A stretch of DNA of 6,019 nt from Flavobacteriales bacterium (lineage in GTDB: Bacteria; Bacteroidota; Bacteroidia; Flavobacteriales; Flavobacteriaceae), in the NCBI GenBank assembly GCA_027003085.1, contig JALWYR010000111.1, positions 1 to 6,019 of the forward strand. Reading direction: 5' to 3'. Both the position numbers and the translations under genes were made by a program. How positions within the stretch are numbered: position 1 is the stretch's first letter; each line of letters opens with the position of its first letter. Positions 5,837-6,019 of this stretch are shown in pieces. The notes under the pieces were generated by a model, which saw only the letters and a program-made list of their open reading frames with translations, did not search any database and had not been told where the DNA came from.

Positions 5837-5872
5837 GTTTTTTGTAAAGTTTAGCCGGGTTACAAAGCGGTG

Positions 5873-5895
5873 ATGTCCTTCAATGTTTGCAGTAG
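5873..5895 (+). repeat. 23-nt interspersed element, copy 2
   Basis: Starts ATGTCCTTCAAT and ends TTTGCAGTAG. It follows palindrome copy B at about the same distance at which copy 1 follows palindrome A. Its TTTG (5886-5889) could serve as the -33 box for the promoter formed by copy 3. Confidence 0.65.
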
Positions 5896-5919
5896 GAGAA
5901 CGATGTCATTCTATATTTG
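5886..5919 (+). promoter_or_regulatory. Promoter of the gene leaving the window
   Basis: TTTG (5886-5889) in element copy 2 and TATATTTG (5912-5919) in element copy 3 are 22 nt apart. The second is an exact TAnnTTTG box. Transcription would begin near 5925, about 40 nt before the ATG at 5966. Confidence 0.5.
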
Positions 5920-5925
5920 CATCAG
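5903..5925 (+). repeat. 23-nt interspersed element, copy 3 (divergent, contains a -7 box)
   Basis: Starts ATGTCATTCTAT and ends TTTGCATCAG, with five or six changes relative to copy 2, and lies 30 nt after it. One change, AAT to TAT, creates the exact -7 box TATATTTG. Confidence 0.5.
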
Positions 5926-5965
5926 GAAATAAACCGTAAAAGAAACGTAAACTTGAAGATGAAAA

Positions 5966-6019
5966 ATGTTAATCGAAAAAAGGAAGGGAAAAGGGGTAAG
6001 ACTGCTGGCTGTCATTGGT
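5966..6019 (+). CDS. 5' end of a gene running off the window (partial)
   Basis: ATG 5966 opens a frame to the window edge that reads MLIEKRKGKGVRLLAVIG: a basic start turning hydrophobic, like the beginning of a signal peptide or membrane anchor. It lies about 40 nt after a good promoter. The overlapping ATG at 5959 gives MKNVNRKKEGKRGKTAGCHW in another frame, which looks less natural but cannot be excluded. Only 18 codons are visible, so no function can be assigned. Confidence 0.4.
   Translation, partial: MLIEKRKGKGVRLLAVIG

Overview
The window looks like chromosomal DNA from a Bacteroidota (Bacteroidetes) bacterium of moderate G+C content. The reasons are the promoter style (TTTG about 20 nt ahead of TAnnTTTG), A-rich leaders in place of Shine-Dalgarno sites, and a gene set typical of the phylum: a GGMEY-type secreted M1 peptidase, RnpA, YraN, a small conserved-looking membrane protein and an ES-GG muralytic-like protein. 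No tRNA, rRNA, insertion sequence or CRISPR array is visible.

Layout. Bases 1-133 hold what may be the last codons of a rightward gene and a terminator-like hairpin. A leftward gene (134-1246) encodes a class II Fic AMP-transferase with its own inhibitory motif and a C-terminal winged helix. The 346-nt gap 1247-1592 holds two copies of a three-site operator-like cluster with identical geometry, the Fic promoter inside the first copy, and a promoter for the rightward gene. Next comes a tightly packed rightward cluster: exported M1 metallopeptidase (1593-3446), rnpA (3443-3841) and yraN (3828-4187), each overlapping the next. A possible 47-residue gene (4261-4404) runs into the end of a leftward small membrane-protein gene (4316-4681). 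A divergent rightward gene (4843-5472) encodes a membrane-anchored, lysozyme-fold-like protein.

The last 547 bases are mostly non-coding. They carry a degenerate half-copy and two full copies of a large palindrome built from CTCYGTG/CACRGAG heptads, repeated as a unit of about 166 bp. Three copies of a 23-nt element are interleaved with them. The last of these contains an exact -7 promoter box and lies about 40 nt upstream of a gene start that runs off the window.

The genes do not form one pathway. RnpA is RNA processing, the M1 peptidase and the ES-GG protein act in the envelope, and the Fic protein is a regulatory or toxin-like modifier. The most notable structure is the repeated tripartite operator-like array in front of fic. 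I did not find a clear new multi-gene system.
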